Below, piece by piece: positions 14,750-23,232 of a DNA stretch of 39,680 nucleotides (the first letter of the stretch is position 1; each line of letters starts with the position of its first letter). The stretch comes from Polaromonas sp. (GTDB lineage Bacteria > Pseudomonadota > Gammaproteobacteria > Burkholderiales > Burkholderiaceae_C). A program made the position numbers and the translations under genes. The DNA is taken from NCBI GenBank assembly GCA_025352405.1, contig JANXTM010000346.1, positions 1-39,680 of the forward strand, read 5' to 3'. The notes under the pieces are model-generated. The model saw only the letters and a program-made list of their open reading frames with translations. It was not told the origin of the DNA and did no database searches.

Positions 14750-16783
14750 ATGATTACCCTAAAAAATGTGGTGCTGCGACGCGGCTCCAAAGTAATTCTC
14801 GACAGCGCATCCATCGCGCTCAACCCCGGTGAAAACGTCGGTCTGGTGGGCCGTAATGGCGCGGGCAAGTCATCGCTGTTTGCGATGCTCAATGGCACAT
14901 TGCACGAAGATGGCGGGGAGTTTTACATTCCTGCCCAGTGGCGCATGGCGCAGGTTGCGCAGGACATGCCCGAGACCGAACAAAGCGCCACCAGTTACGT
15001 GATTGAAGGCGACATCGTGCTGCAGGCCGCACAAGTTGAAGTCGATGCCGCCGAATTGAGCGGCGACGGCGACCGCATGGCGCATGCGTACATGGACCTT
15101 TATGACTCGGGCGCACACGATGCACAGGCTCGCGCGCAAGCCCTAATTTTGGGCTTGGGCTTTAAGGTCGCGGAGCTCGATAACCCCGTCAATAGCTTTT
15201 CCGGCGGCTGGCGCATGCGCCTGCAATTGGCCCGCGCGTTGATGTGCCCGTCAGATTTGCTGCTGCTTGACGAACCGACCAACCACCTGGACCTGGACGC
15301 ACTGGTCTGGCTCGAAGCCTGGCTCAAGCGCTATGCAGGCACTATGCTGGTGATCAGCCACGACCGGGAGTTTCTGGATGCCGTCACTGACGTGACAGTG
15401 CACATTGAAAGCGCCAAGCTGACGCGTTATGGCGGCAACTACAGCAAGTTTGAAGACCTGCGCTCCGAGCAGATGGCGCTGCAGCAAGGCGCTTATTCCA
15501 AGCAGCAAGACAAGATTGCCCACCTGCAAAAGTTTATCGCCCGCTTCAAAGCCAAGGCCAGCAAAGCCAAACAGGCGCAAAGCCGTGTCAAGGCACTCGA
15601 CCGCATGGAGAAAATCGCGCCCCTGCTGGCCGAAGCCGACTTTACGTTTGAATTCAAGGAACCCGCCAACCTGCCCAACCCCATGCTGTCGATGCAGAAC
15701 GCGTATTTTGGCTATCCCGCGCCAGAAGACGCGCCCGAAGGCACGCCACCCACCGTCATCGTGCAAAACGTCAGCAAGTCGGTGTTGGCCGGGCAGCGCA
15801 TCGGTATTTTGGGCGCCAACGGCCAGGGCAAATCAACACTGGTCAAGACGGTTGCCCGCGCTCTCGCACCCATCAGTGGCGACATGACCGAGGGCAAGGG
15901 CCTGAACATCGGCTACTTCGCCCAACAAGAGCTGGACGTGTTGCGCCCGGCGGACAACCCGCTGGAGCACATGATTCGACTGGTCAAGGAAGTCACGGCA
16001 GCCGGCAAGATGGGCAACCAGCCCACTCGCGAGCAGGACCTGCGCAGCTTTCTGGGCAACTTTAATTTTGGCGGCGACATGGTCAAGCAGGCCGTCGGCA
16101 GCATGAGTGGTGGCGAAAAAGCACGCCTGGTGCTGTGCATGATCGTCTGGCAGCGCCCCAACCTGCTGCTGCTTGATGAGCCGACCAACCACCTGGACCT
16201 GGCCACGCGTGAAGCTTTGAGCATGGCGCTCAACGAGTTTGAAGGCACCGTGATGCTCGTCAGCCACGACCGCGCCCTGCTGCGCGCCGTCTGCGACGAG
16301 TTCTGGATGGTCTCGCAGGGCGGCGTGGCACCATTTGACGGTGACCTCGACGACTACCAGAAGTATTTGCTCGATTACGCCAAGCGCCAGCGTGAAGAGG
16401 CCAAAAAATCAGGTGGTGTGGTTACATCGCCGGTCGCATCACCGGCTACGCCACCCATTCAGGTTGCTACCAAAAGCGTAGCGGCTACCGCAGACAAAAC
16501 AAGCGGCAAAGACTCCTCGGAGCAACGAAAGCTGGATGCCCGGGCGCGCCAGCAACAATCGGAGACGACCAAACCCTTGCGCAAAGAGCTGGAAAAAATC
16601 GACGGCAAAATGCAGGCATTGAACAATGAGAAAAACAACCTGCAAGCCCTGCTGACCACCACGACAGCGCCCGCAGAAATCGCCCAGACCGGCAAACGTC
16701 TTAAGGCGATAGAAAACGACTTGGGCACAATGGAAGAGCGCTGGCTTGAGCTGACAGAGCAGATTGAAACCGTCGCGGTGTAA
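14750..16783 (+). CDS. yheS: ABC-F family ATPase YheS
   Basis: Soluble twin-ATPase protein of the ABC-F family, which acts on the ribosome rather than as a transporter. The 677 residues contain ABC domain 1 (Walker A GRNGAGKS at 34-41, signature FSGGWRMRLQLA, Walker B LLLLDEPTNHLDL), an interdomain linker rich in Lys and Ala (FKAKASKAKQAQSRVKALDRM), ABC domain 2 (Walker A GANGQGKS near 355-362, signature MSGGEKARLVL, a second LLLLDEPTNHLDL) and a long C-terminal tail. The tail has a low-complexity Pro/Ala/Ser/Thr linker then a coiled coil (about 585-677). Similarity along the whole length to E. coli YheS, as I recall it, favours YheS over EttA or Uup. Confidence 0.9.
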   Translation: MITLKNVVLRRGSKVILDSASIALNPGENVGLVGRNGAGKSSLFAMLNGTLHEDGGEFYIPAQWRMAQVAQDMPETEQSATSYVIEGDIVLQAAQVEVDAAELSGDGDRMAHAYMDLYDSGAHDAQARAQALILGLGFKVAELDNPVNSFSGGWRMRLQLARALMCPSDLLLLDEPTNHLDLDALVWLEAWLKRYAGTMLVISHDREFLDAVTDVTVHIESAKLTRYGGNYSKFEDLRSEQMALQQGAYSKQQDKIAHLQKFIARFKAKASKAKQAQSRVKALDRMEKIAPLLAEADFTFEFKEPANLPNPMLSMQNAYFGYPAPEDAPEGTPPTVIVQNVSKSVLAGQRIGILGANGQGKSTLVKTVARALAPISGDMTEGKGLNIGYFAQQELDVLRPADNPLEHMIRLVKEVTAAGKMGNQPTREQDLRSFLGNFNFGGDMVKQAVGSMSGGEKARLVLCMIVWQRPNLLLLDEPTNHLDLATREALSMALNEFEGTVMLVSHDRALLRAVCDEFWMVSQGGVAPFDGDLDDYQKYLLDYAKRQREEAKKSGGVVTSPVASPATPPIQVATKSVAATADKTSGKDSSEQRKLDARARQQQSETTKPLRKELEKIDGKMQALNNEKNNLQALLTTTTAPAEIAQTGKRLKAIENDLGTMEERWLELTEQIETVAV

Positions 16784-16793
16784 AGTAAGCCTC

Positions 16794-17297
16794 ATGCCCA
16801 CCGCATTGCAGATGGCAGCTGATGATGCAGCACTGGAAGCTGCGGTCAAACGCAGCCGAAAACTCCTCAACAAGCGCGCTCTGGTAGCGGCAGCAGCAAG
16901 CTCAGTGCCGGTGCCCGGACTCGACTGGGCAGTAGACGCCGCCATGCTTTCAAAGCTGATCCCAGAGATCAATAGAGAGTTCGGCCTGGGCCCGGCGCAG
17001 CTCGACAAGCTGGACCCCAAAAAACGTGACCAGGTACAAAAAGCAGTGGCCATGGTCGGCTCGGTACTGATAGGAAAGTTCATCAGCCGTGATCTGGTCA
17101 TCAAGGCCGCCACCAAAATCGGCGTGCGCCTAACCACCAAGCAACTTGCAAAATACGTCCCCTTTGCGGGGCAAATCGTTTCAGCAGCTGTAGGCTATGC
17201 CGCGATTCGCTACTTTGGCGAAGAGCACATGAAAGACTGCATACGGGTGGCGCGACAGGCAGAGCTTGAAGTGCCGCGGCTGTCCTACGGCGGCTGA
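16794..17297 (+). CDS. Small conserved protein of unknown function, membrane-associated helices
   Basis: I do not recognise a named gene. From the ATG at 16794, 10 bases after the yheS stop, it gives 167 residues. It starts with a charged helix (DDAALEAAVKRSRKLLNKR), then an Ala/Val-rich helix into VPVPGLDWAVDAAMLSKLIPEI, a polar middle (KLDPKKRDQVQKA), a hydrophobic stretch (VAMVGSVLIG) and a last hydrophobic segment (PFAGQIVSAAVGYAAIRYF). The pattern of P-x-PG-x-D followed by amphipathic and hydrophobic helices is reminiscent of DUF697/YcjF-like proteins, but this is a weak resemblance. Close spacing suggests co-transcription with yheS. Confidence 0.65.
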   Translation: MPTALQMAADDAALEAAVKRSRKLLNKRALVAAAASSVPVPGLDWAVDAAMLSKLIPEINREFGLGPAQLDKLDPKKRDQVQKAVAMVGSVLIGKFISRDLVIKAATKIGVRLTTKQLAKYVPFAGQIVSAAVGYAAIRYFGEEHMKDCIRVARQAELEVPRLSYGG

Positions 17298-17474
17298 ACT
17301 AAACAGCGTCGCAACGCGCTCAATTTTCAGAATCCACAGAATCATCAGACAGCTTTGGAGCTTTTGTTTGCCCAGACTGTCGGGTTTCACCTGAAACCGT
17401 CAGATATAGTTTGGTCATGCAATTTAAAAAATTGCTCGTACCAGCCATTCATCGAAAAGTCGCCACATGTACCT
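17298..17474. other. Leader region upstream of glycosyltransferase, with perfect inverted repeat
   Basis: This 177-base AT-richer gap precedes the glycosyltransferase. It contains a perfect inverted repeat at 17419-17435 (GCAATTT-AAA-AAATTGC), which could be a hairpin or a binding site about 40 bases before the start codon. The frame of the downstream gene stays open back to a TTG at 17355, so part of this region could be coding. Confidence 0.4.
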
Positions 17475-18176
17475 ATGATCAATACGCACCGCAAACGGGA
17501 CATCAAAGTGGAAGTCGTCAGTGCGACGCGGCTTTCGGAAGACGATTTCTGGGAGAAGTCTGCACTTGGACGATCCTTGTCTTGTTTTGAACACGATCCA
17601 TGCTTTGTAACGCGAATCAGTTTTGAAAATACCAGAGGGCTGTCAGAGGTTTACAACGAGAGTATTCGGGCACCTCATGACCACGACATTTTGCTTTTTG
17701 TTCATGATGACATCTGGCTGAACGACTATTTTCTGGTCGATCGTTTGATTGACTCACTCACCATTTACGATGTGGTTGGAGTAGCAGGCAGCCGCCGCAG
17801 AGCGGCACGACAAATCGCCTGGTACTCGAGTGATGACACCCTTAAAGGGGACACTACACATCTGAGTGGCGTCGTGGGTCATGGCAAAGAGCAGTTTGGC
17901 GGCGCCACCCGTTATGGTCCAACACCTGTTCAATGCGAGATTTTGGATGGTGCGTTCTTAGCGGCAAAAAAGAGCACGTTGCGCGACAACGCTGTTTTTT
18001 TTGATCCCCGCTTTGATTTTCACTTTTACGACATGGATTTTTGCAGGACTGCCAGACAAAAAAATCTGCATCTTGGAACAAGCCGAATCAGCGTCTCGCA
18101 TCAAAGCATGGGAAATTTTGATTCGCTGGCATGGCGTAAAAGCAGCGAAATCTATCTGGAAAAGTGGGGAAGCTGA
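17475..18176 (+). CDS. Glycosyltransferase-like protein (GT2-type fold)
   Basis: A 233-residue protein from the ATG at 17475 (MINTHRKRDIKVEVVSATR). It resembles GT2-like/GT-A glycosyltransferases: YNESI near residue 57, LLFVHDDIWLNDYFLVDRLIDSL with a DXD-like HDD for metal and nucleotide sugar, VGVAGSRR, then CEILDGAFLAAKKSTL and FDFHFYDMDFCRTA in the acceptor half, as in GT2 enzymes. The sugar and acceptor are not predictable. Base composition is lower in GC than the flanking genes, a possible sign of transfer. It lies alone between the unknown gene and tRNA-Lys. A TTG at 17355 would add 40 residues that do not look like the family. No strong ribosome binding site marks either start. Confidence 0.7.
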   Translation: MINTHRKRDIKVEVVSATRLSEDDFWEKSALGRSLSCFEHDPCFVTRISFENTRGLSEVYNESIRAPHDHDILLFVHDDIWLNDYFLVDRLIDSLTIYDVVGVAGSRRRAARQIAWYSSDDTLKGDTTHLSGVVGHGKEQFGGATRYGPTPVQCEILDGAFLAAKKSTLRDNAVFFDPRFDFHFYDMDFCRTARQKNLHLGTSRISVSHQSMGNFDSLAWRKSSEIYLEKWGS

Positions 18177-18189
18177 TGACTCATATTCC

Positions 18190-18203
18190 CCCGCATGAGC
18201 GGG
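18190..18203 (+). terminator. Possible weak hairpin after glycosyltransferase gene
   Basis: CCCGC-ATGA-GCGGG lies 14 bases after the stop codon. A second possible hairpin (CTTGAG/CTCAAG) follows at about 18212-18233. Neither has a clear T-tract, so termination is uncertain. Confidence 0.3.
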
Positions 18204-18245
18204 TAGCCTTATCTTGAGACCATATCGACTCAAGCCACGCGAGAA

Positions 18246-18280
18246 ATAAAAAAGGGCTTAACCTTTCGGCTAAGCCCTTA
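18246..18280 (-). terminator. Rho-independent terminator of tRNA-Lys
   Basis: On the minus strand, just after the tRNA 3' end, a 9-base-pair stem (AAGGGCTTA, 18279-18271 pairing with 18260-18252) closes a loop containing GCCGAAAGG and is followed by a run of T residues. Confidence 0.85.
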
Positions 18281-18288
18281 TTAAATAC

Positions 18289-18364
18289 TGGTGGGACCTG
18301 CGGGGGTCGAACCCACGACAAACGGATTAAAAGTCCGCTGCTCTACCAACTGAGCTAAGGTCCC
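18289..18364 (-). tRNA. tRNA-Lys (anticodon UUU)
   Basis: A 76-base cloverleaf on the minus strand. The acceptor stem GGGACCT pairs with AGGTCCC. The D arm is of the type TTAGCTCAGTTGGTAGAGC, the anticodon loop is CTTTTAA with anticodon TTT, the T arm contains GGTTCGACC, and CCA is encoded at the 3' end. Position 37 is A, the site of t6A/ct6A in this tRNA family. It is followed by a clear terminator and preceded by a TATAAT box. It lies directly downstream of tcdA, whose product acts on this class of tRNA. Confidence 0.97.
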
Positions 18365-18421
18365 GAAAGTTGCTTCTTGGAGAAATTTTTAAGTTCTGCA
18401 TTGCGTGCAGACCAGCCTTAA

Positions 18422-18427
18422 ATTATA
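18422..18427 (-). promoter_or_regulatory. -10 box of the tRNA-Lys promoter
   Basis: A perfect TATAAT on the minus strand, about 57 bases before the tRNA 5' end and beyond the tcdA stop codon. The -35 is weak (TTCGCA with a long spacer). This suggests the tRNA is transcribed independently of tcdA. Confidence 0.5.
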
Positions 18428-18453
18428 GCGTGGTTTTTGTGCTGTTTGCGAAA

Positions 18454-19302
18454 CTACTCAGCAATTTTAAAAAGTACCCAGCCGGCTGCGCAAATACCGA
18501 ATGTAGAGGTGACGCTAACAACTGACCCATAGCCGTGACAATTGAGGCTGCCGTCGCTTTGGCCATCAACAATATCTGGCGTCATGCCATCAGCCGCAGC
18601 CGGGTGGTTTTCTGCGGAAGTCACACCGGGCTGCATCACGGACTCACGGCTGAACACACAAGTTACACCGATCTTGCCCTGGCGCGCTGCGCCCTGCTCC
18701 CTGCGCAGTCTGTAACGCAGCTGGGCCAGCAAAGGGTCATGCGTGGTGTGGGACAAATCATCAATCTCTACCTTGTGGGCATGGCGCTTGCCACCGGCTG
18801 CGCCTACGCTGATGAAATTAATTTTTTGAGGCGCTTTACGCCCGACGTTGAACTGAATCGCCCACGCCGCCATGGCTGTTTTGGCCTTGACCTGATCGCA
18901 AGCGTCGATGATTGACACAGACGCATCAGCATCCATATCCAGCGCCGCGATATCTGGCCAGTTGTCCGCATCAACAAACGCTTCAACGCAGCGCACATCG
19001 CATGCGGGATTGATGCGGGCAATGCGTTCACGCATAGCCTGAACCTTAGCCTGTCCCAATGTGTTGTCCAGTGCATGGATTTGCCGGTTGATATTGGACT
19101 CGGCGATGTGGTCCAGATCAATCAGGCTCAAACGGGCTACGCCGCTGCGCGCCAGGGCCTCAGCCGCCCAAGAGCCCACGCCGCCCAGGCCAACCACCAC
19201 CACGTGGGCTGCACGTATCTTTTTCGCGCCGTCTACACCGTACAGGCGGGCCAGCCCGCCAAAGCGCCGATCGAGGTCAGCAGAAAGGGTTTCAGGGACC
19301 AT
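18454..19302 (-). CDS. tcdA: tRNA threonylcarbamoyladenosine dehydratase TcdA (CsdL/YgdL)
   Basis: E1/ThiF-like, ATP-dependent enzyme that cyclises t6A37 to ct6A37 in tRNAs reading ANN codons. I chose the ATG at 19302 (MVPETLSADLDRRFGGLARLYG): it overlaps the yeeE stop as TGATG, giving translational coupling and 282 residues. A start at 19326 would add eight residues. Visible are RFGGLARLYG, the nucleotide-binding GLGGVGSWAAEALARSG, DLDHIAESNINRQ and the conserved C-terminal region KIGVTCVFSRE. The last residues (FGICAAGWVLFKI) form a hydrophobic tail. Its gene ends 90 bases before the tRNA-Lys gene. Confidence 0.92.
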   Translation of the reverse strand: MVPETLSADLDRRFGGLARLYGVDGAKKIRAAHVVVVGLGGVGSWAAEALARSGVARLSLIDLDHIAESNINRQIHALDNTLGQAKVQAMRERIARINPACDVRCVEAFVDADNWPDIAALDMDADASVSIIDACDQVKAKTAMAAWAIQFNVGRKAPQKINFISVGAAGGKRHAHKVEIDDLSHTTHDPLLAQLRYRLRREQGAARQGKIGVTCVFSRESVMQPGVTSAENHPAAADGMTPDIVDGQSDGSLNCHGYGSVVSVTSTFGICAAGWVLFKIAE

Positions 19303-20417
19303 CAGATGCTGCGCTCCAGTCGCCACATTTGGTACTTCAACGCAGCGACGCAGCCCGCAAGAATGGCGGCCAAAGCGACGATGCTAGTCATACTCAGGGT
19401 AGATATTCCCGATAGACCCTGCCCTACAGTGCAGCCCATGGCGCAAACACCACCTACGCCCATCAGCGTGGCTCCAACCAGATGGTTAGCAGTATCTTTG
19501 GCATCGCGAAAACCTTCCCAGCGAAAACTGCGTGTGGCAAAAGCATACAGGGCTGAGCCAGCCACAACCCCAACTACAGACACAATGCCAATTGTCAGCA
19601 GTTTGGCTTTGTCGCTGAAGAACATCAACCAGTCAAGGGTGTAGGCAACGGGTGACACAAAACTGAACGCCTCTGCACGGCCAGAGTTGGTGGCCAGAAA
19701 GGCCTCCTGCAAGGTTTCAGGGTGTTCGGCCACATAGCCCAGATGGCCACTGACCCACCACATGGCCACAATTACTGCACCAATGCCCAAGCCCGCTAGC
19801 AGGTTGTCAAGGCTTACGAAGTCGCGCCCCAAAAGCGCCCAGATGATGAGCGCGAGACCAAGCACTAGCGCCAAAATCAGTCCGGCTCCTGAAGGGCTAA
19901 GACCAACCGCGCTGCCCAGCCAGTTCGACAAGGCTGCGTTACCTGAAAAATCAAGTGCGACGCGGTCCACCGTAGCGACCCGCACCACAGCTGTAATGCC
20001 TTTCAGCGTAGCGAAGGCCGCGATGCCCATCACCAAAAAAACGACCACAGATTTAAGGTTGCCCCCGCCAATACGTACCAGCGTTTTACTGCCGCAGCCC
20101 GATGCCAACACCATACCAAAACCAAATAGCAAGCCGCCCACCAGCGCAGATAACCAGATGAACCGGCCCGATGCGTAAAGTGTTTTGGCGGGGTCTATCT
20201 GGCCTGCCGCAGCCAGCGTATAAAACCCGATCATGGCCACGCCGATAGCCATGCCCCACATGCGCATTCGGGTCCAGTCGCCCATCGTGACAATGTCACT
20301 GACAGCGCCCATGGTACAAAAGTGTGTGCGCTGTGCGATAGCGCCAAACAGCACGGAAAGAAGAAATGCTGCCCACAGAACTTGCGTCGTGAGGGCATTT
20401 ATTGCAGAGATGTCCAT
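19302..20417 (-). CDS. YeeE/YedE (TsuA-type) family membrane transporter, likely for thiosulfate or another sulfur compound
   Basis: Polytopic inner-membrane protein of 371 residues with about nine or ten hydrophobic helices. It has the family's conserved cysteines: C34 in THFCTMG, C108 in ASGCGSKTLVR and C325/C329 in GVCAMGCTVGQG. In the TsuA branch such cysteines relay thiosulfate through the pore. The TusA-like partner often encoded next to it is absent here. It lies 43 bases after cpoB and is translationally coupled to tcdA by a TGATG overlap. A sulfur substrate is inferred from the family; the exact compound is not shown by the sequence. Confidence 0.88.
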   Translation of the reverse strand: MDISAINALTTQVLWAAFLLSVLFGAIAQRTHFCTMGAVSDIVTMGDWTRMRMWGMAIGVAMIGFYTLAAAGQIDPAKTLYASGRFIWLSALVGGLLFGFGMVLASGCGSKTLVRIGGGNLKSVVVFLVMGIAAFATLKGITAVVRVATVDRVALDFSGNAALSNWLGSAVGLSPSGAGLILALVLGLALIIWALLGRDFVSLDNLLAGLGIGAVIVAMWWVSGHLGYVAEHPETLQEAFLATNSGRAEAFSFVSPVAYTLDWLMFFSDKAKLLTIGIVSVVGVVAGSALYAFATRSFRWEGFRDAKDTANHLVGATLMGVGGVCAMGCTVGQGLSGISTLSMTSIVALAAILAGCVAALKYQMWRLERSI

Positions 20418-20460
20418 ACCCCAATTTTAGGGGGAACAGTGAGCACGCTTTGCGAAATGG

Positions 20461-21234
20461 CTACTTGAGCTTGCCCAACCGGTCTTTTGCAACTGAGGCG
20501 GCTTCAGACTCCGGGTAAACCTTGACCAGATCTTCGAGCGTTTTGCGTGCTGATTTGATGTCTTTTAACTCCACCTGGCAATTGGCGATTGAAAGCGCAG
20601 CTTCTGGTGCGCGCATATGGTCAGGCGCAATTGTCAGCAAGGTCTTGAAGTTGACGATCGCTTCCTTGTAGCTGCGCAACGCATACTGCGCATTGCCCAG
20701 CCAGAACAGTGCAGAAGGTCTGTAGCCACTGCTCGAATAACGTTTGTCGAAATCAACTAAGGCAGTTTGAGCCGCTACAAAGTCGCCTTTGCGTAAAACT
20801 GCCAGTGCGGCATCAAAATCGCGTACTTCTGCGGGAGATGCGACAAATTCTTTGCCATCTACCGCGACTTTGGCGGGCTCAAACTTTCTAAGCCTCTCGT
20901 CTACGCCTTGCGTCATGTCTTTTTGACGACGCTGCATGTCTGCTACCTCACGCGCAAGTTGTTCATCCTGTCCGCGCAGCTTTGCAAGGTCTGCGCGCAA
21001 TGTTTCAATCTGGTTGGCCAGATCCAGAACACTACGCCGCAACTGTGCATTGTCGTCGTTAGCTTTTCTGATGTCTTCAGCAAAACGTTGCTGCGAAGCA
21101 TCTGATTTCTGGCGCAGGTCGAGGATGGCTCGACGCGCTTCATCGTCTTCAAGAATACCTGCATGAGTAGTCAACACCAGAAGGCTGGATGCAGACACAA
21201 GCAACGCGGCTCGAAAAATTCGAAAAAATATCAT
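20461..21234 (-). CDS. cpoB: Tol-Pal system protein CpoB (YbgF)
   Basis: Periplasmic protein that coordinates peptidoglycan synthesis with outer-membrane constriction in the Tol-Pal machinery. The 257 residues begin with a Sec signal peptide cleaved after about residue 25 (LLVLTTHA). An N-terminal coiled coil follows (about 30-115, including LRRSVLDLANQIETLRADLAKLRG), then C-terminal TPR repeats (about 135-257, with FDAALAVLRKGDF, ALFWLGNAQYAL and YPESEAASVAKDRLGKLK). It lies 30 bases downstream of pal in the usual pal-cpoB order. Confidence 0.93.
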   Translation of the reverse strand: MIFFRIFRAALLVSASSLLVLTTHAGILEDDEARRAILDLRQKSDASQQRFAEDIRKANDDNAQLRRSVLDLANQIETLRADLAKLRGQDEQLAREVADMQRRQKDMTQGVDERLRKFEPAKVAVDGKEFVASPAEVRDFDAALAVLRKGDFVAAQTALVDFDKRYSSSGYRPSALFWLGNAQYALRSYKEAIVNFKTLLTIAPDHMRAPEAALSIANCQVELKDIKSARKTLEDLVKVYPESEAASVAKDRLGKLK

Positions 21235-21264
21235 GGTGGTGAAACCCGTTTAACGCACAGTGGT

Positions 21265-21807
21265 TTAACGGTAATTGAGCTCGGCGCGGCGATTTTTAGC
21301 CAGAGAGGCTTCGTCCGAACCAGTCGCAACAGGTTTTTCTTTACCAAAACTCACCGCTTCCACTTGTGCGTCTGTCACGCCAAGCAGACCGAGTCCCCGG
21401 CGAACAGCTTCCGCACGCTTTTGCCCAAGTGCCAAGTTGTATTCCCGACCACCACGTTCGTCAGTGTTGCCCTCAACAGCCAGCTTGCGAGATTTATTCG
21501 CTGCCAGATACTTGGCGTGGCTTTCAATTGCACCCTGAAACTCCGGCTTGATGATGTAGCTGTCGTAGTCAAAATAAATTACCCGGGCAACACCGACAGG
21601 ACCTGCGGAAACAGCATCTGTTCCGCCAATTTGGACCGGCTGAACAGCCCTGCTCGTCGCACCGGACGCATCAGCAGAAGATGGCGCAACGCTCGTACCG
21701 GTTCTGGTTTCGACAGGGACATCGTCGAGCTTGACATTGGAACCACAGGCAACAAGTGCCGCCGAAAGCGCGATAGTAGACAAGACTGAAAAAAGATTAC
21801 GTTTCAT
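21265..21807 (-). CDS. pal: Peptidoglycan-associated lipoprotein Pal
   Basis: Outer-membrane lipoprotein of the Tol-Pal system. The 180 residues carry a lipoprotein signal with lipobox LVAC and lipidated C21, followed by GS, so no Asp at +2 and outer-membrane sorting is expected. A short Ser/Ala linker leads to a C-terminal OmpA-like peptidoglycan-binding domain (about 75-180): [37 protein letters not shown] and NRRAELNYR, with the Asp and Arg that bind meso-DAP. Same unit as tolB and cpoB. Confidence 0.97.
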   Translation of the reverse strand: MKRNLFSVLSTIALSAALVACGSNVKLDDVPVETRTGTSVAPSSADASGATSRAVQPVQIGGTDAVSAGPVGVARVIYFDYDSYIIKPEFQGAIESHAKYLAANKSRKLAVEGNTDERGGREYNLALGQKRAEAVRRGLGLLGVTDAQVEAVSFGKEKPVATGSDEASLAKNRRAELNYR

Positions 21808-21899
21808 ACAATACCCCTGCTAAAAATAAATATAAAGTCCGACACTGAGCATGGCGTTGCGCGCTTGGAACCAGCGTCACAGCGAGAAAACGCGGCGAT

Positions 21900-23192
21900 T
21901 TATCGTGAGAAAGGACCCCAGTCAGGCTCGCGAATGTCGCCGCTCGCGCCCGCAAGCCGGGCCCTGATCTTTCCATCGATGGTAGTGGTCATCAGGGCTT
22001 CGCGACCTTGCTGCTGTGTGGCATAAACAATCAAACGGCTGTTGGGTGCGAAACTCGGTCGTTCATCTGCAGTTGTATCCGTGATTTGAGTCGCGTTTCC
22101 GCCTGCAAGCTCCATCACCTGCAACTTGAAAGCACCGCCCACGCGTGAGATGTACGCCAGCCAGCGCCCATCGGGGCTAAGAGCTGGTGAAATGTTGTAG
22201 GTGCCGGTGAAAGTCACGCGCTCCGGGTTTCCGCCTGTAGGGCTCATCCGGTAAATTTGGGGTGCACCGCCGCGATCACTTACAAAATAAATATATTTGC
22301 CGTCGGGTGAAAACGCGGGTTCCGTGTCAATGCTGGACGATTGGGTCAAACGACGCGGCTCACCGCCATTCACGTCAAGGGCATACAACTGGGACCCACC
22401 GTCGCGGCTAAGGGTGGCCACAATCTGCTGACCATCGGGCGACCAGGCGGGGGCACTATTCGAGCCCCGAAAATTAGCTAACAAACGCCGCTTTCCGCTT
22501 GCAATATCGTGAGAGTAAATGACCGGTTTGCGGGATTCGAACGATACGTAGGCCAGTTGGGAGCCGTTCGGTGACCAGGCTGGGGAAATGATCGGCTCAG
22601 GGCTGGCCAGTGCCGACTGGGCGTTTTCGCCATCGGCATCAGCTACCCACAGAGTGAACCGCTGGTTTGCCTTTGTGACATAAGCAATACGGGTGGAAAA
22701 AATGCCTTTATCCCCCGTAAGCTTCTCATACACAAAATCAGAAATTCGATGCGCTGACAGCCGCAAATCCGCCGCTGTTACGGCGTAGCTCTGACCTCCA
22801 AGATCTTGCCCGCGCACTACATCCCAAAGTCGTAGCCGGACATCAAAACGCCCATCTGCCAAACGCGTCACGCTACCGGTCACCAGGGAATCCGCACCTT
22901 TCTGGCGCCACTGGGTCAAATCAGGTCGGGTACTTTCGTCAGCGGCCACGCCAGCGGTATCGACTGCGCGAAACACCCCGCTACGCTCAAGATCGGCGCT
23001 GACGATAGCACCAATTTTTTGAGGTGTTTGAGGCTCTCCACGGAACGCGGCGACCGCAATCGGAATCTGCGTTAGCCCAATGCCTGAAACTTCAACTCTG
23101 AACTGCGCAAAACCGGGGATGGCTGCAGTCAGCGCAGTAGCTGCAATCAGAGTGACGAATTTTCGACGTTTAAATGATGGAATCGTGCTCAT
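21900..23192 (-). CDS. tolB: Tol-Pal system periplasmic protein TolB
   Basis: Periplasmic beta-propeller protein that links TolA and Pal during outer-membrane constriction. The 430 residues begin with a signal peptide (basic KRRK, then a hydrophobic segment ending GFAQ near residue 30). An N-terminal alpha/beta domain (about 31-160) follows, then six-bladed propeller repeats carrying PAWSPNGSQLAYVS, PAWSPDGQQIVATLS, PAFSPDGKYIYFVSD and PALSPDGRWLAYIS. It precedes pal after a 92-base gap. tolQ, tolR and tolA are not immediately upstream, where a glycosyltransferase lies instead. Confidence 0.96.
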   Translation of the reverse strand: MSTIPSFKRRKFVTLIAATALTAAIPGFAQFRVEVSGIGLTQIPIAVAAFRGEPQTPQKIGAIVSADLERSGVFRAVDTAGVAADESTRPDLTQWRQKGADSLVTGSVTRLADGRFDVRLRLWDVVRGQDLGGQSYAVTAADLRLSAHRISDFVYEKLTGDKGIFSTRIAYVTKANQRFTLWVADADGENAQSALASPEPIISPAWSPNGSQLAYVSFESRKPVIYSHDIASGKRRLLANFRGSNSAPAWSPDGQQIVATLSRDGGSQLYALDVNGGEPRRLTQSSSIDTEPAFSPDGKYIYFVSDRGGAPQIYRMSPTGGNPERVTFTGTYNISPALSPDGRWLAYISRVGGAFKLQVMELAGGNATQITDTTADERPSFAPNSRLIVYATQQQGREALMTTTIDGKIRARLAGASGDIREPDWGPFSR

Positions 23193-23232
23193 GAGCTCAC
23201 TGGATAAATGATTGAAAACGTATTGTCAGCGA

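Noticed and set aside
16466..16482. GCTAC-N7-GTAGC palindrome in the low-complexity linker of yheS, as a fifth element copy
   Set aside because: It has the same arm and loop lengths but different bases and lacks the CGGGCGC block. Five-base arms at fixed spacing are expected many times by chance in 40 kb.
17419..17435. GCAATTT-AAA-AAATTGC as a diverged copy of the dispersed element
   Set aside because: It is also 17 bases long but shares neither the GCTAT/ATAGC arms nor the left block, so it is kept only as a local inverted repeat.
17298..18289. Integrated island at the 3' end of tRNA-Lys
   Set aside because: I found no integrase gene and no second copy of the tRNA 3' end on the far side of the glycosyltransferase.
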